Source of the DNA: Flectobacillus roseus
Lineage (GTDB): Bacteria; Bacteroidota; Bacteroidia; Cytophagales; Spirosomataceae
DNA: 64,000 nt
Strand: one strand, 5' to 3'
NCBI RefSeq assembly: GCF_030056665.1
Contig: NZ_JASHIG010000001.1
Shown: in pieces, positions 44,102 through 51,911 of the stretch
Layout of the letters: each line of letters begins with the position of its first letter
Position numbering within the stretch: position 1 is the stretch's first letter
Notes under the pieces: model-generated
Database searches by the model: none
Told to the model about the DNA's origin: nothing
What the model saw: the letters and a program-made list of their open reading frames with translations, nothing else
Position numbers and translations under genes: made by a program

Positions 44102-44581
44102 ATGGCAAAACCCGAATTTGATGATATTTACATGGAATTGGCTGTAAATATCGCCAAACGTTCACATTGTATTAAAGCACAAGTAGGTGCTGTGTTAGCA
44201 AGAGATACTCGTATTATCTCAATTGGATACAACGGCCCACCATCGGGTACACATAATTGTGATGAAGAGTTTCCAGAACATGGATGTGCTCGCGACTCCA
44301 AAGGAAGTTGCTCCTTGGCACTCCACGCCGAACAAAATGCCATTCTTTTTGCTGCCAAAAATGGTTCTCAAGTAGATGGCGCCACTTTATACGTGACATT
44401 ATCGCCTTGTATTGCTTGTGCAAGAATAATTTTCTCCATGAAAATCAGCAAGGTGGTATTTCTAGACTCATATGCACAATATAAGGGATTAGCCGCAGAT
44501 GAAGGGGTTGATTTTTTGAGAAAATTTGGGGTAGAAGTGATTCAATATGACAAAAATCGACTGTCTCATTTGTTTAAATAA
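44102..44581 (+). CDS. Deoxycytidylate (dCMP) deaminase
   Basis: Zinc-dependent deamination of dCMP to dUMP, feeding thymidylate synthesis. The 159-aa protein has the deaminase motifs HAEQNA (His75, Glu77) and SPCIACA (Cys103, Cys106), plus VGAVLARDTRIISIGYNGPPSGTHNCDEEF, typical of the ComEB/dCMP deaminase family rather than cytidine deaminase. Length matches. Stands between the tRNA-Met pair and a convergent SlyD-like gene. Confidence 0.92.
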   Translation: MAKPEFDDIYMELAVNIAKRSHCIKAQVGAVLARDTRIISIGYNGPPSGTHNCDEEFPEHGCARDSKGSCSLALHAEQNAILFAAKNGSQVDGATLYVTLSPCIACARIIFSMKISKVVFLDSYAQYKGLAADEGVDFLRKFGVEVIQYDKNRLSHLFK

Positions 44582-44584
44582 ACA

Positions 44585-44621
44585 AAAAAGTCGCATAGCT
44601 CACACTATGCGACTTTTTTGT
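44585..44621. terminator. Bidirectional terminator
   Basis: AAAAAAGTCGCATAG (44585-44599) and CTATGCGACTTTTTT arms around a 6-nt loop; serves two convergent genes. Confidence 0.92.
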
Positions 44622-44632
44622 TATCATCAGTA

Positions 44633-45145
44633 TTAATGATGAACACCACCTTCACCATGAACGTGACCGTGGTCTAATTCAGATTCAGTTGCTTCTCTTA
44701 CGCTCAAGATAGCTCCACTGAAAAACATTTCTTTATCAGCCAAAGGGTGATTGAAGTCCATTCTAACAAAATCTTCACCAACTTCAATGATTTGGCCCTG
44801 AAGACGGTTACCACGATCGTCAGTCATTGGAAGGAAGTTACCAACTTCTAACATTTCCTCAACTAACTCGCCATCTACCTTGAAAATATCTTTTGGTAAT
44901 TCTACTACCGCTGAAGCATCATACTCACCGTATCCTTCTTCAGCAGGAATTGAGAATTCAAAAGTATCTCCAGCTGAAAGACCAGCAATTTTATCTTCGA
45001 AAGCTTCTGGCAAACCACTCATGCCGTGGATAAATACCATTGGGTGCTCCTGCTCTACTGTTTCTACTAACTCACGGTCACCATTTTTGTCTGTCACTGT
45101 TAATTGATAAGTCAATGACACAACTTTAGCGTTTGAAATTTGCAT
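44633..45145 (-). CDS. FKBP-type peptidylprolyl isomerase, SlyD-like
   Basis: A 170-aa prolyl isomerase and likely metal-binding chaperone. The FKBP half is split by an inserted chaperone (IF) domain: VVSLTYQLTVTDKNGD...PMVFIHGMSGLPEAFEDKIAGLSAGDTFEFSIPAEEGYGEYDASAVVELPKDIF, then the IF domain and VRMDFNHPLADKEMFFSGAILSVREAT. The tail is His-rich (HGHVHGEGGVHH), as in SlyD nickel-binding tails. No signal peptide, so cytoplasmic. It lies divergently from the ACP phosphodiesterase gene. Confidence 0.9.
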   Translation of the reverse strand: MQISNAKVVSLTYQLTVTDKNGDRELVETVEQEHPMVFIHGMSGLPEAFEDKIAGLSAGDTFEFSIPAEEGYGEYDASAVVELPKDIFKVDGELVEEMLEVGNFLPMTDDRGNRLQGQIIEVGEDFVRMDFNHPLADKEMFFSGAILSVREATESELDHGHVHGEGGVHH

Positions 45146-45316
45146 TATATCTAAGTGTTTGGTACCGATGCGAATATATACTAAAACAAGCTATTGCTAT
45201 CATCGGCAAGAGTTATAACTTGTTTGAAAGAATCTGGATGAGTCTTCGTTTATTTTACAAACGTAATCTTTTTTCCTTAACTTTATAAGGTATCAACATC
45301 AAAATTCTGTAAAAAG

Positions 45317-45919
45317 TTGAATTACTTATCACATATATATTTATCTGGGGATAATGAAGACATTATTCTTGGAAATTTCTTGGGAGATTATGTGAAAGGT
45401 CACCTAAGTAAACTACATGATTCATCTTACAATAAGGATATCATTTTGGGTATAGCCCTTCACCGTCAAATTGATTCATTCACAGATGAACATCCCATTG
45501 TAAAACAAAGCATTAGCAGAATCAGACATCGGTATCATAAATTTTCGGGTATTGTGATTGATATGTTTTACGATCATATTTTTGCCAAAAACTTCCATCA
45601 ATTCTCTGCTATCGAATTAGAAGATTTTAGTGCCAATTTTTACCAAATACTTCAAAAACGCGAGGATGACCTTCCTGCAGCACTCGACCGAATGATTATT
45701 TCCATGACCTCCAGAGATTGGTTGACTAACTATGCCAATTTAGAGGGTTTAAAATGGTCATTAAAAGGCATTTCTTCTCGCTTAAAATATGAATCGGGCA
45801 TTGAGAATGCCACAGAAATATTAACTTCTCAGTATCAAGAGTTTGAAGAGGATTTTTTTCAGTTTTTTCCAGAAATACAATACCATTGTCAAAAATTTAT
45901 CGAAAATCCCATTTTCTAA
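45317..45919 (+). CDS. Acyl carrier protein phosphodiesterase (AcpH-like)
   Basis: A 200-aa member of the AcpH/DUF479 family, which removes phosphopantetheine from acyl carrier protein, opposite to the transferase at the left end of the window. The N-terminus MNYLSHIYLSGDNEDIILGNFLGDYVKG is the family's start, and IALHRQIDSFTDEHPI carries the conserved His/Asp set, followed by GIVIDMFYDHIFAKNF. The start codon is TTG; the family begins exactly here and no in-frame ATG precedes it. It is divergent from the SlyD-like gene. Confidence 0.88.
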   Translation: MNYLSHIYLSGDNEDIILGNFLGDYVKGHLSKLHDSSYNKDIILGIALHRQIDSFTDEHPIVKQSISRIRHRYHKFSGIVIDMFYDHIFAKNFHQFSAIELEDFSANFYQILQKREDDLPAALDRMIISMTSRDWLTNYANLEGLKWSLKGISSRLKYESGIENATEILTSQYQEFEEDFFQFFPEIQYHCQKFIENPIF

Positions 45920-45980
45920 AATCTCTGGAAAATTAATTTGTTCAACAAGCTACCTAATAGAAATCAAACACTTGATGTTG

Positions 45981-45988
45981 TATCTTTG
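45981..45988 (+). promoter_or_regulatory. -7 box of holA
   Basis: TATCTTTG (TAnnTTTG), 30-37 nt before the ATG at 46018; no clear -33 partner. Confidence 0.5.
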
Positions 45989-46017
45989 TAAAATAAGAGT
46001 CCAAGCCCCAGAATAGT

Positions 46018-47037
46018 ATGCCGAAATTATTTGCAGAGGTATTTAAAGAAGTAAAGAAAAAACACTTTCAACCTATTTATTTACTCCACGGTGACGAACC
46101 GTATTTTATTGATAAAGTAGTAGACTTCATCGAAGAAAATGCCCTATCGGCTGCCGATAAGGGTTTCAATCAGTATATTATCTACGGCAAAGACCATACA
46201 GTACCAAGTATTATGTCTTATGCCAAGCGATTTCCAATGATGTCTGAAAAGCAGGTGGTCATTGTGAAAGAAGCGCAGAGCATTCAAGGAATTGAGCAAA
46301 AGGATATGCAAGCTGTACTTGAAGGCTACGCCAAAAACCCATTGGCTTCTACTATTTTAGTACTGGCGAGCAAAGATTCAGTTGATGAACGAAAGGCTTG
46401 GGTCAAAGCAATAGATCAATCGGGTACGGTTATGACCTCTAAAAAGATGTATGACAACAAAATCCCAGACTGGGTAATTGAACATTGTCATGAATCTGGC
46501 GTGAAAATTAGTCCCAAAGCGGTCCAAATGCTGGTAGAAAATGTTGGGAATGATTTAAAGCGATTGGCTTCAGAAATTGATAAAATTGTTATTAATCTTA
46601 AAATAGACGAGGAAATCAATGCTGCGGTAGTAGAACGCTTTGTAGGAATTAGTAAGGAATATAACTATTTTGAATTTCAAAAAGCGCTTATTCAAAGAGA
46701 TGTACTAAAAGCAAATCAAATTGTGCAGTTTTTCGCATCCAATCCGAAAGACAATCCATTGCCTCCAATGATTCTATTGATGTATAATTTCTTCAGTAAG
46801 GTATTGCTTGCACATACGCATTCGGACAAGACGGATAAGGGCTTGGCAGGCTTCTTAGGGATTAATCCATTCTTTGCCAAAGACTACGTTCAAACCATCA
46901 GGAATTACAGTTTACCTAAAGTCATACAAATCATTCACGACATCAAACAAATAGAGCTACAAGCCAAAGGAATAGAGTCTAGCTCAAGCTCAGATGGCGA
47001 TAAATTAAAAGAGCTAACGTTTCGTATTTTGCATTAA
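46018..47037 (+). CDS. holA: DNA polymerase III subunit delta
   Basis: Clamp-loader subunit that opens the beta sliding clamp. The 339-aa protein has the N-terminal AAA+-like domain (QPIYLLHGDEPYFIDKVVDFIEE; FPMMSEKQVVIVKEAQSI), the central LVENVGNDLKRLASEIDKI segment and the C-terminal collar domain (NYFEFQKALIQRDVLKANQIVQFFASNPKDNPLPPMILLMYNFFSKVLLAH). Length matches. Its final 24 bp overlap the convergent secreted-protein gene. Confidence 0.94.
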   Translation: MPKLFAEVFKEVKKKHFQPIYLLHGDEPYFIDKVVDFIEENALSAADKGFNQYIIYGKDHTVPSIMSYAKRFPMMSEKQVVIVKEAQSIQGIEQKDMQAVLEGYAKNPLASTILVLASKDSVDERKAWVKAIDQSGTVMTSKKMYDNKIPDWVIEHCHESGVKISPKAVQMLVENVGNDLKRLASEIDKIVINLKIDEEINAAVVERFVGISKEYNYFEFQKALIQRDVLKANQIVQFFASNPKDNPLPPMILLMYNFFSKVLLAHTHSDKTDKGLAGFLGINPFFAKDYVQTIRNYSLPKVIQIIHDIKQIELQAKGIESSSSSDGDKLKELTFRILH

Positions 47038-47514
47038 AGTCTTCAATGAGAGCCGCTCTAAATCGGCTCTCATTTTGTTATAAAGGAATATATTTCTGCA
47101 AAAATGTTTCTTAGCATAAAAAACTCTATCTCTGATAGTAGTAGTTGGCAAGAAAGGAGCTGGCATATCATCAAGATAACCTATCGATGGCGAACACATA
47201 TTAATGAGGGAGCGGTCCTCTAGGTTATTGGCAAATACCAACCAGCGTTTACCAATTTTAGGTATTTTACCACAGCCATCCGCCTCACTATTGAGTCTCA
47301 ACTTCCAGCTTCTCCCCTTGTACCATCTCAAAATATTTAAAGTATAGTTCCAAGGATAATCACCATTTGAACTCTCACAAACGGCTTCAAATACATATTT
47401 ATATTGAGGAAAGGCCACTTTGGCATCCATTACGGGTGGTGGACATTCGCAGGCTTTGTTTTCAAAAAGTCTTGAGAAATAGCATACAATTACAAGGCAG
47501 TAGAATTTCTTCAT
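47014..47514 (-). CDS. Secreted TIMP/netrin-like protein
   Basis: A 166-aa protein with a signal peptide (residues 1-21), whose mature part would begin CECPPP (Cys22, Cys24). The pattern C-x-C-P-P, then KYVFEAV, YTLNILRWYKG, DGCG, KRWLVFANNL and NMCSPS follows the order of conserved elements in the N-terminal OB-fold of TIMPs and netrin-like domains (CxC, outer strand, YKG, CG, LVFA, C). Function not known in bacteria. The C-terminal 20 residues run across the holA terminator and 24 bp of holA itself, so the gene end is unusual; the true stop could differ if the terminator is part of the coding mRNA. Confidence 0.65.
   Translation of the reverse strand: MKKFYCLVIVCYFSRLFENKACECPPPVMDAKVAFPQYKYVFEAVCESSNGDYPWNYTLNILRWYKGRSWKLRLNSEADGCGKIPKIGKRWLVFANNLEDRSLINMCSPSIGYLDDMPAPFLPTTTIRDRVFYAKKHFCRNIFLYNKMRADLERLSLKTLMQNTKR
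47046..47076 (+). terminator. holA terminator inside the convergent gene
   Basis: ATGAGAGCCG (47047-47056) and CGGCTCTCAT (47064-47073) arms, then TTTTG. It lies within the coding sequence of the opposing secreted-protein gene. Confidence 0.75.
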
Positions 47515-47588
47515 AATCGTTTATTTTTTGAATCATTTAATAAAGATTATAAAAAATAGTGTAGAAAAAGATAGAAGCTGCAAAACAA

Positions 47589-47618
47589 AAAAGGTTCAGA
47601 GATATCTCTGAACCTTTT
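47589..47618 (-). terminator. Terminator of the tRNA-Lys array
   Basis: A perfect 30-bp palindrome: AAAAGGTTCAGAGAT and ATCTCTGAACCTTTT, directly after the 3' end of the last tRNA-Lys copy. Read on the minus strand it is followed by TTTTG, a strong terminator. Confidence 0.85.
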
Positions 47619-47620
47619 GG

Positions 47621-47693
47621 TGATCCCGCTGGGACTCGAACCCAGGACCCATACATTAAAAGTGTATTGCTCTACCAACTGAGCTACGGAATC
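47621..47693 (-). tRNA. tRNA-Lys(TTT), array copy 1
   Basis: Cloverleaf with acceptor arms GATTCCG / CGGGATC (one G-U), D arm GCTC/GAGC, anticodon stem ATACA / TGTAT with loop CTTTTAA, T arm CTGGG / CCCAG. The CCA is present in the DNA only here (TGG on the plus strand), because the terminator begins with that base. Last copy in transcription order. Confidence 0.97.
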
Positions 47694-47779
47694 GTGTGAT
47701 TTGGCACGTAGCCTCTTCACTATATATAAAAGTGCCTCACTCTGGAGGCGAAGGGAAGATTTGTCACTGACAATCTTCG

Positions 47780-47852
47780 TGATCCCGCTGGGACTCGAAC
47801 CCAGGACCCATACATTAAAAGTGTATTGCTCTACCAACTGAGCTACGGAATC
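47780..47852 (-). tRNA. tRNA-Lys(TTT), array copy 2
   Basis: Identical 73-nt tRNA. Separated from copy 1 by an 86-bp spacer unlike the others. CCA not encoded. Confidence 0.97.
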
Positions 47853-47934
47853 GGTACTTATTTCTTACAATTTACATCGCAAAAGCTAAGTCAAAAAATT
47901 TATCTTAAAACGTCTATCGTGCTAGACATCTCGG

Positions 47935-48007
47935 TGATCCCGCTGGGACTCGAACCCAGGACCCATACATTAAAAGTGTATTGCTCTACCAACTGAGCTA
48001 CGGAATC
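47935..48007 (-). tRNA. tRNA-Lys(TTT), array copy 3
   Basis: Identical tRNA, 155 bp from copy 2; spacer belongs to the repeated type. Confidence 0.97.
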
Positions 48008-48089
48008 GGTACTTATTTCCTACGATTTAGATCGCAAAAGCTAAGTCAAAAAATTTATCTTAAAACATCTATCGTGCTAGACATCTCGG

Positions 48090-48162
48090 TGATCCCGCTG
48101 GGACTCGAACCCAGGACCCATACATTAAAAGTGTATTGCTCTACCAACTGAGCTACGGAATC
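48090..48162 (-). tRNA. tRNA-Lys(TTT), array copy 4
   Basis: Identical tRNA, 155 bp from copy 3. Confidence 0.97.
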
Positions 48163-48244
48163 GGTACTTATTTCTTACGATTTACATCGCAAAAGCTAAG
48201 TCAAAAAATTTATCTTAAAACATCTATCGTACTAGACATCTCAG

Positions 48245-48317
48245 TGATCCCGCTGGGACTCGAACCCAGGACCCATACATTAAAAGTGTATTGCTCTACC
48301 AACTGAGCTACGGAATC
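48245..48317 (-). tRNA. tRNA-Lys(TTT), array copy 5
   Basis: Identical tRNA, 155 bp from copy 4. The base before it differs (CAGT for CGGT), showing the spacers have small differences. Confidence 0.97.
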
Positions 48318-48399
48318 GGTACTTATTTCTTACGATTTGCATCGCAAAAGCTAAGTCAAAAAATTTATCTTAAAACGTCTATCGTGCTAGACATCTCGG

Positions 48400-48472
48400 T
48401 GATCCCGCTGGGACTCGAACCCAGGACCCATACATTAAAAGTGTATTGCTCTACCAACTGAGCTACGGAATC
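48400..48472 (-). tRNA. tRNA-Lys(TTT), array copy 6
   Basis: Identical tRNA, 155 bp from copy 5. Confidence 0.97.
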
Positions 48473-48554
48473 GGTACTTATTTTCTACGATTTACATCGC
48501 AAAAACTAAGTCAAAAAATTTATCTTAAAACATCTATCGTGCTAGACATCTCGG

Positions 48555-48627
48555 TGATCCCGCTGGGACTCGAACCCAGGACCCATACATTAAAAGTGTA
48601 TTGCTCTACCAACTGAGCTACGGAATC
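48555..48627 (-). tRNA. tRNA-Lys(TTT), array copy 7
   Basis: Identical tRNA, 155 bp from copy 6. First copy in transcription order; the DNA upstream of it is unlike the array spacers and doubles as the promoter of the divergent TPR-SH3 gene. Confidence 0.97.
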
Positions 48628-48628
48628 G

Positions 48629-48659
48629 TTGCATATAAGAAGCGTTTTCAGTATTTTTG
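48629..48659 (+). promoter_or_regulatory. Promoter of the TPR-SH3 gene
   Basis: TTG (48629-48631), 20 nt, TATTTTTG (48652-48659). It begins 2 bp beyond the tRNA-Lys array. Supports the ATG at 48716 as the start. Confidence 0.6.
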
Positions 48660-48715
48660 TTGTTCTGTTTCGTTTTCCTTAATTGCGGTGCAAAACTACT
48701 ACTTCTAGAAACATA

Positions 48716-49453
48716 ATGCAAGCCATCCATCTAAAAAAAGTTATATTTTTTTTATTTTTCTTCGTTACGATTCCGCAACTTTCTAGGTGTCTGGACAATA
48801 CAGCTTCACTAAAAAATGCAGATTCTTTATACAAAATTCAAAATTATGGTGCCGCTGAGCGGATTTTTGAGCGAGAATTGACAAAATTGGAACATCCGTC
48901 ACACATTATTTTTTTAAAGCTTGCCAAAATTAATGAACAAAAAGGTGACTATTTGAGGACACTTTATTACCTCAACAAGTCTTTTGAGACAAGTCCCGAC
49001 GATAAAATTCTCTCAAAACTCTACACAATTGCCCAAGATCATCAATTAAAAGGGTACGAATTAAATGATTTTAATTTCTTAATATTGGTTTACAAAACCT
49101 ATTCTGGCTTTTTGGTAGCACTGATGTTGTTGATAGGATTATATGTTTTTGTAGTTTTGATCGGAAAAAAATATAGAAATGAATATATCCCAAGTTCACA
49201 AAAAGTTATTTTAGGAATTTACTTGATTGGCGTATGGACATTATTGAATCTTCCTGATAAGTATCATCAAGGGATTATTAATGCCGATCATGTAATTTTG
49301 AGAAAAAGCCCTTCCGCTGGTGCACCCGTTGAATATGTCATCAATAAAGGGCATCGACTTAATATTATTGGAGGAAGCGATATTTGGAAAAGAGTATTTT
49401 GGGAAGACCAACTCCTGTATGTCAAACAAACGGACCTCTGGCAGGTAGAATAG
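48716..49453 (+). CDS. TPR and SH3-like membrane protein (BatE-like)
   Basis: A 245-aa protein with an N-terminal signal peptide or anchor (KKVIFFLFFFVTIPQLSRC), a TPR region (about residues 25-105: ADSLYKIQNYGAAERIFERELTKLEHPSHIIFLKLAKINEQKGDYLRTLYYLNKSF), two transmembrane helices (about 120-142 and 158-175) and a C-terminal SH3-like domain (ILRKSPSAGAPVEYVINKGHRLNIIGGSDIWKRVFWEDQLLYVKQTDLW). This layout resembles BatE of the Bacteroidota aerotolerance (Bat) operon, but no other bat gene is nearby. Start at 48716 is preferred to a TTG start 33 bases upstream. Confidence 0.78.
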   Translation: MQAIHLKKVIFFLFFFVTIPQLSRCLDNTASLKNADSLYKIQNYGAAERIFERELTKLEHPSHIIFLKLAKINEQKGDYLRTLYYLNKSFETSPDDKILSKLYTIAQDHQLKGYELNDFNFLILVYKTYSGFLVALMLLIGLYVFVVLIGKKYRNEYIPSSQKVILGIYLIGVWTLLNLPDKYHQGIINADHVILRKSPSAGAPVEYVINKGHRLNIIGGSDIWKRVFWEDQLLYVKQTDLWQVE

Positions 49454-49455
49454 GT

Positions 49456-49528
49456 AATGAGTGAATGATGAGTTAGTGAATGAGTGATTATCTTAAAATG
49501 TTTAATAAACAAATCACTCATTCTCTAA
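49456..49528. repeat. GAGTGA-family inverted repeat
   Basis: Left arm TTAGTGAATGAGTGATTA (from 49473, preceded by further TGAGTGAATGATGAG) and right arm AAATCACTCATTCTCTAA (49511-49528), 16 of 18 bases matching in inverted form, between the TPR-SH3 and SDR genes. Confidence 0.65.
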
Positions 49529-49546
49529 ATTTTAACTAGAACAATT

Positions 49547-50362
49547 CTATTTTTTTTTCTTCAAAGGAGAATCCTTCTCTTTCGCAAGTGTATTAAAAGT
49601 AAGCTTATCTGTCAATGAAGGTAAAAACTTGTTGAGAAATACCGTAAGCTTACCCTGAGTGGTTAAAATGAGTTCTCGCTTACGATTCTTCACTGCTTTG
49701 AGAATTTGAGCCGCTACTTCCTCCGCAGACATCATATTTCCTTCATCTCGCATTGTTTCTCCCTTGGTTTGACCATTTCCTCCCAAAGAGGCTACACGGA
49801 TATTAGAGGCGGTAAAACCAGGGCAAGCAGTCAACACATGTACGTCTTCATAAAGCAACTCCGTACGTAGTGCCTCCAAAAAGCCATTCATGGCGAATTT
49901 TGAAGCCGAATAGCCAATTCTAACTGGTAGTCCACGGTATCCTGCAATTGAAGAGATTCCTACAATTGAACCTTTGGCTTTTTTGATATAAGGCAAAGCG
50001 TATTTTGTGGCATAAACCATCCCATAGAAATTTATGTCCATGACCTTTTTGATAACGTCCACATCGCAATCTTCAAACATGGAGCGCATAGAAATGCCCG
50101 CGTTATTGATGAGGATGTCTATTCTACCATATTTGGCGACAGTTTGTTCCACCACCTTTATATTATCCTCCTCAAGGCTGACATCTGAGACAATAGCTAG
50201 GTTATCAATCCCTGCTTGACTAAGCTCTTTGCTAGTTTCCTCCAAAGGAGCCTGTTTACGTCCAGTGATTACAACTTTTGCACCTTCATGACCAAAGGCA
50301 AAAGCCATGGCTTTACCAATACCCGACGATGCCCCAGTAATAATGACTACTTTATCTTTCAT
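49547..50362 (-). CDS. Short-chain dehydrogenase/reductase
   Basis: A 271-aa NAD(P)-dependent oxidoreductase. TGASSGIGKAMAFAFGHEG (residues about 9-27) is the cofactor glycine motif, ILINNAGIS the NNAG motif, GISSIAGYRGLPVRIGYSASKFAMNG the catalytic Ser-Tyr-x-x-x-Lys, and LTACPGFTASNIR the PG motif. The Arg in TGRKQ suggests NADP(H). Substrate unknown. The C-terminal KLTVFLNKFLPSLTDKL resembles the YqjQ/DltE-type subgroup. A TAATTTTG box lies upstream. Confidence 0.92.
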   Translation of the reverse strand: MKDKVVIITGASSGIGKAMAFAFGHEGAKVVITGRKQAPLEETSKELSQAGIDNLAIVSDVSLEEDNIKVVEQTVAKYGRIDILINNAGISMRSMFEDCDVDVIKKVMDINFYGMVYATKYALPYIKKAKGSIVGISSIAGYRGLPVRIGYSASKFAMNGFLEALRTELLYEDVHVLTACPGFTASNIRVASLGGNGQTKGETMRDEGNMMSAEEVAAQILKAVKNRKRELILTTQGKLTVFLNKFLPSLTDKLTFNTLAKEKDSPLKKKK

Positions 50363-50394
50363 AATACTATATCTATACTTGTGTTTAAGATTTT

Positions 50395-50402
50395 CAAAAT
50401 TA
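50395..50402 (-). promoter_or_regulatory. -7 box of the SDR gene
   Basis: TAATTTTG on the minus strand, 33-40 nt upstream of the ATG at 50362. Confidence 0.45.
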
Positions 50403-50475
50403 GGGATTAATTAGCAAAATACATTTTTTAGTTTAGTTGTAGTCCAAAGATTTCGATTTATGTGGCGCTTTTTTG

Positions 50476-50483
50476 TAATTTTG
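50476..50483 (+). promoter_or_regulatory. -7 box of rlmD
   Basis: TAATTTTG ends only 7 nt before the ATG at 50491, implying a very short or absent leader. Confidence 0.5.
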
Positions 50484-50490
50484 CAACCTT

Positions 50491-51903
50491 ATGAGAAAAA
50501 AGCACAAAGAAAATATCATTTTTGAAAATGTCTTGGTAGAAGATTTTGCAGCTGAGGCAAAATGTATCAGTCGTGTCGAGGATAAAGTTATTTTTATCGA
50601 CGGCCCTGTGGCTCCTGGCGACTATGCGGATTTACGCATAACGAAATCAAAAAAAAGCTATTATGAAGCGACAGCTCTAAATATAAAACCAAGTTCACCT
50701 TACAGAACACAAACTGTTTGTGATCATTTTGGAACGTGTGGAGGCTGCAAATGGCAACATATTGATTATGCAACCCAATTGTCATTTAAAACCAAACAAG
50801 TGACTGATGCCTTGGAAAGAATCGCTAAAGTGGATCTTCCTAGCATCAATCCAATCTTAGGTTCTGGAGAAACTTTCTATTACAGAAATAAATTAGAATA
50901 TACTTTCTCTCAAAACCGTTGGTTGACGGTTGAACAAATCCAGTCTGGCGAAGAGTTTTCTCGTAATGCATTGGGATTTCATGTACCAAAACGCTACGAC
51001 AAAATTTTACATGTAGACCACTGTTATCTACAGCCAGATCCTTCTAATCAAATTCGTAATGCTTTACATGAATTAGCTCAAAAACATCAAATTGACTATT
51101 ATGAGCAAATCAAGCAAGAAAAAGGAGCTTTACGCAACTTAATTATTCGTACCGCTACGACAGGTGACTTGATGGTCATCGTACAGTTTGCTTATGCCAC
51201 TGAAGAGCAAATTAGCTTGGTGATGGAATTTTTGGATGCTAACTTCCCACAAATTACGTCGTTAAACTACATTATTAATACCAAAGGAAACGATACTTTC
51301 TTTGATTTAGAAGTAGTAAACTACAAAGGACTACCCTATATCGTAGAAGAAATGGAAGGCTTGAAATACAGAGTTGGACCAAAATCTTTTTACCAAACTA
51401 ACTCAAAACAAGCGTACGAATTATACAAAATTACGCGTGATTATGCTGGTTTAACGGGTTCTGAGTTTGTTTATGACCTTTACACTGGAACTGGTACAAT
51501 TGCTAACTTTGTAGCAAGACAAGCGAAAAAAGTAATTGGTTTGGAATATGTGGAAATGGCGGTTGAGGATGCGAAGGTAAACTCTCAAATCAATGACATC
51601 GACAATACAGAATTTTATGCAGGTGATATGCGTAAACTATTAGATGATTCATTTATCGATGCCAAGGGACGTCCAGACGTGGTAATTACCGACCCTCCAC
51701 GTGCAGGTATGGATGAGCCAGTGGTACAAACGCTCCTAAATGCCGAACCTAACACGATTGTTTATGTGAGTTGTAATCCTGCTACACAAGCTCGTGACTT
51801 AGCGTTATTAGACCTAAAATATCGTGTTGAAGCTGTTCAGCCAGTAGATATGTTCCCGCAGACGCACCACGTAGAGAACGTTGTGAAATTGGTCAAGAGA
51901 TAG
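50491..51903 (+). CDS. rlmD: 23S rRNA (uracil-5-)-methyltransferase RlmD-type
   Basis: SAM-dependent C5-methylation of a uridine in 23S rRNA (RlmD makes m5U1939). The 470-aa protein has a TRAM domain (about residues 8-60), a [4Fe-4S] Cys cluster CDHFGTCGGCKW (about 73-84, fourth Cys near CYLQPD), the SAM fold with VYDLYTGTGTIANFVA and VVITDPPRAGMD, and the catalytic YVSCNPATQARDL. The MPQTHHVENVVKL-type C-terminus (MFPQTHHVENVVKLVK) is conserved. RlmD and the related RlmCD/TrmA types are hard to tell apart by motif alone. Confidence 0.92.
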   Translation: MRKKHKENIIFENVLVEDFAAEAKCISRVEDKVIFIDGPVAPGDYADLRITKSKKSYYEATALNIKPSSPYRTQTVCDHFGTCGGCKWQHIDYATQLSFKTKQVTDALERIAKVDLPSINPILGSGETFYYRNKLEYTFSQNRWLTVEQIQSGEEFSRNALGFHVPKRYDKILHVDHCYLQPDPSNQIRNALHELAQKHQIDYYEQIKQEKGALRNLIIRTATTGDLMVIVQFAYATEEQISLVMEFLDANFPQITSLNYIINTKGNDTFFDLEVVNYKGLPYIVEEMEGLKYRVGPKSFYQTNSKQAYELYKITRDYAGLTGSEFVYDLYTGTGTIANFVARQAKKVIGLEYVEMAVEDAKVNSQINDIDNTEFYAGDMRKLLDDSFIDAKGRPDVVITDPPRAGMDEPVVQTLLNAEPNTIVYVSCNPATQARDLALLDLKYRVEAVQPVDMFPQTHHVENVVKLVKR

Positions 51904-51911
51904 AGGTTTTA

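Larger units (their letters stand above)
47853..48554 (-). repeat. 155-bp tandem repeat units of the tRNA-Lys array
   Basis: Five spacers of 82 bp, nearly identical (a few substitutions and no indels), between 47853 and 48554. Each holds, on the minus strand after the tRNA, a small GTCTA / TAGAC hairpin followed by a T run, then TAGCTTTTG (one base longer than TAnnTTTG) about 25-30 nt before the next tRNA, and CGATTTACATCG-type dyads. Each unit could therefore carry its own weak promoter and terminator. Confidence 0.8.

Noticed and set aside
47547..47837. A 96-codon minus-strand open frame with a repeated SVAQLVEQYTFNVWVLGSSPSGITK peptide
   Set aside because: It is the translation of two adjacent tRNA-Lys copies; the repeated peptide is the tRNA read in frame.
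47621..48627. Regular direct repeats with near-constant spacing, at first glance CRISPR-like
   Set aside because: The repeats are complete 73-nt tRNA-Lys genes, and the 82-bp spacers are nearly identical rather than unique; no cas genes are nearby.
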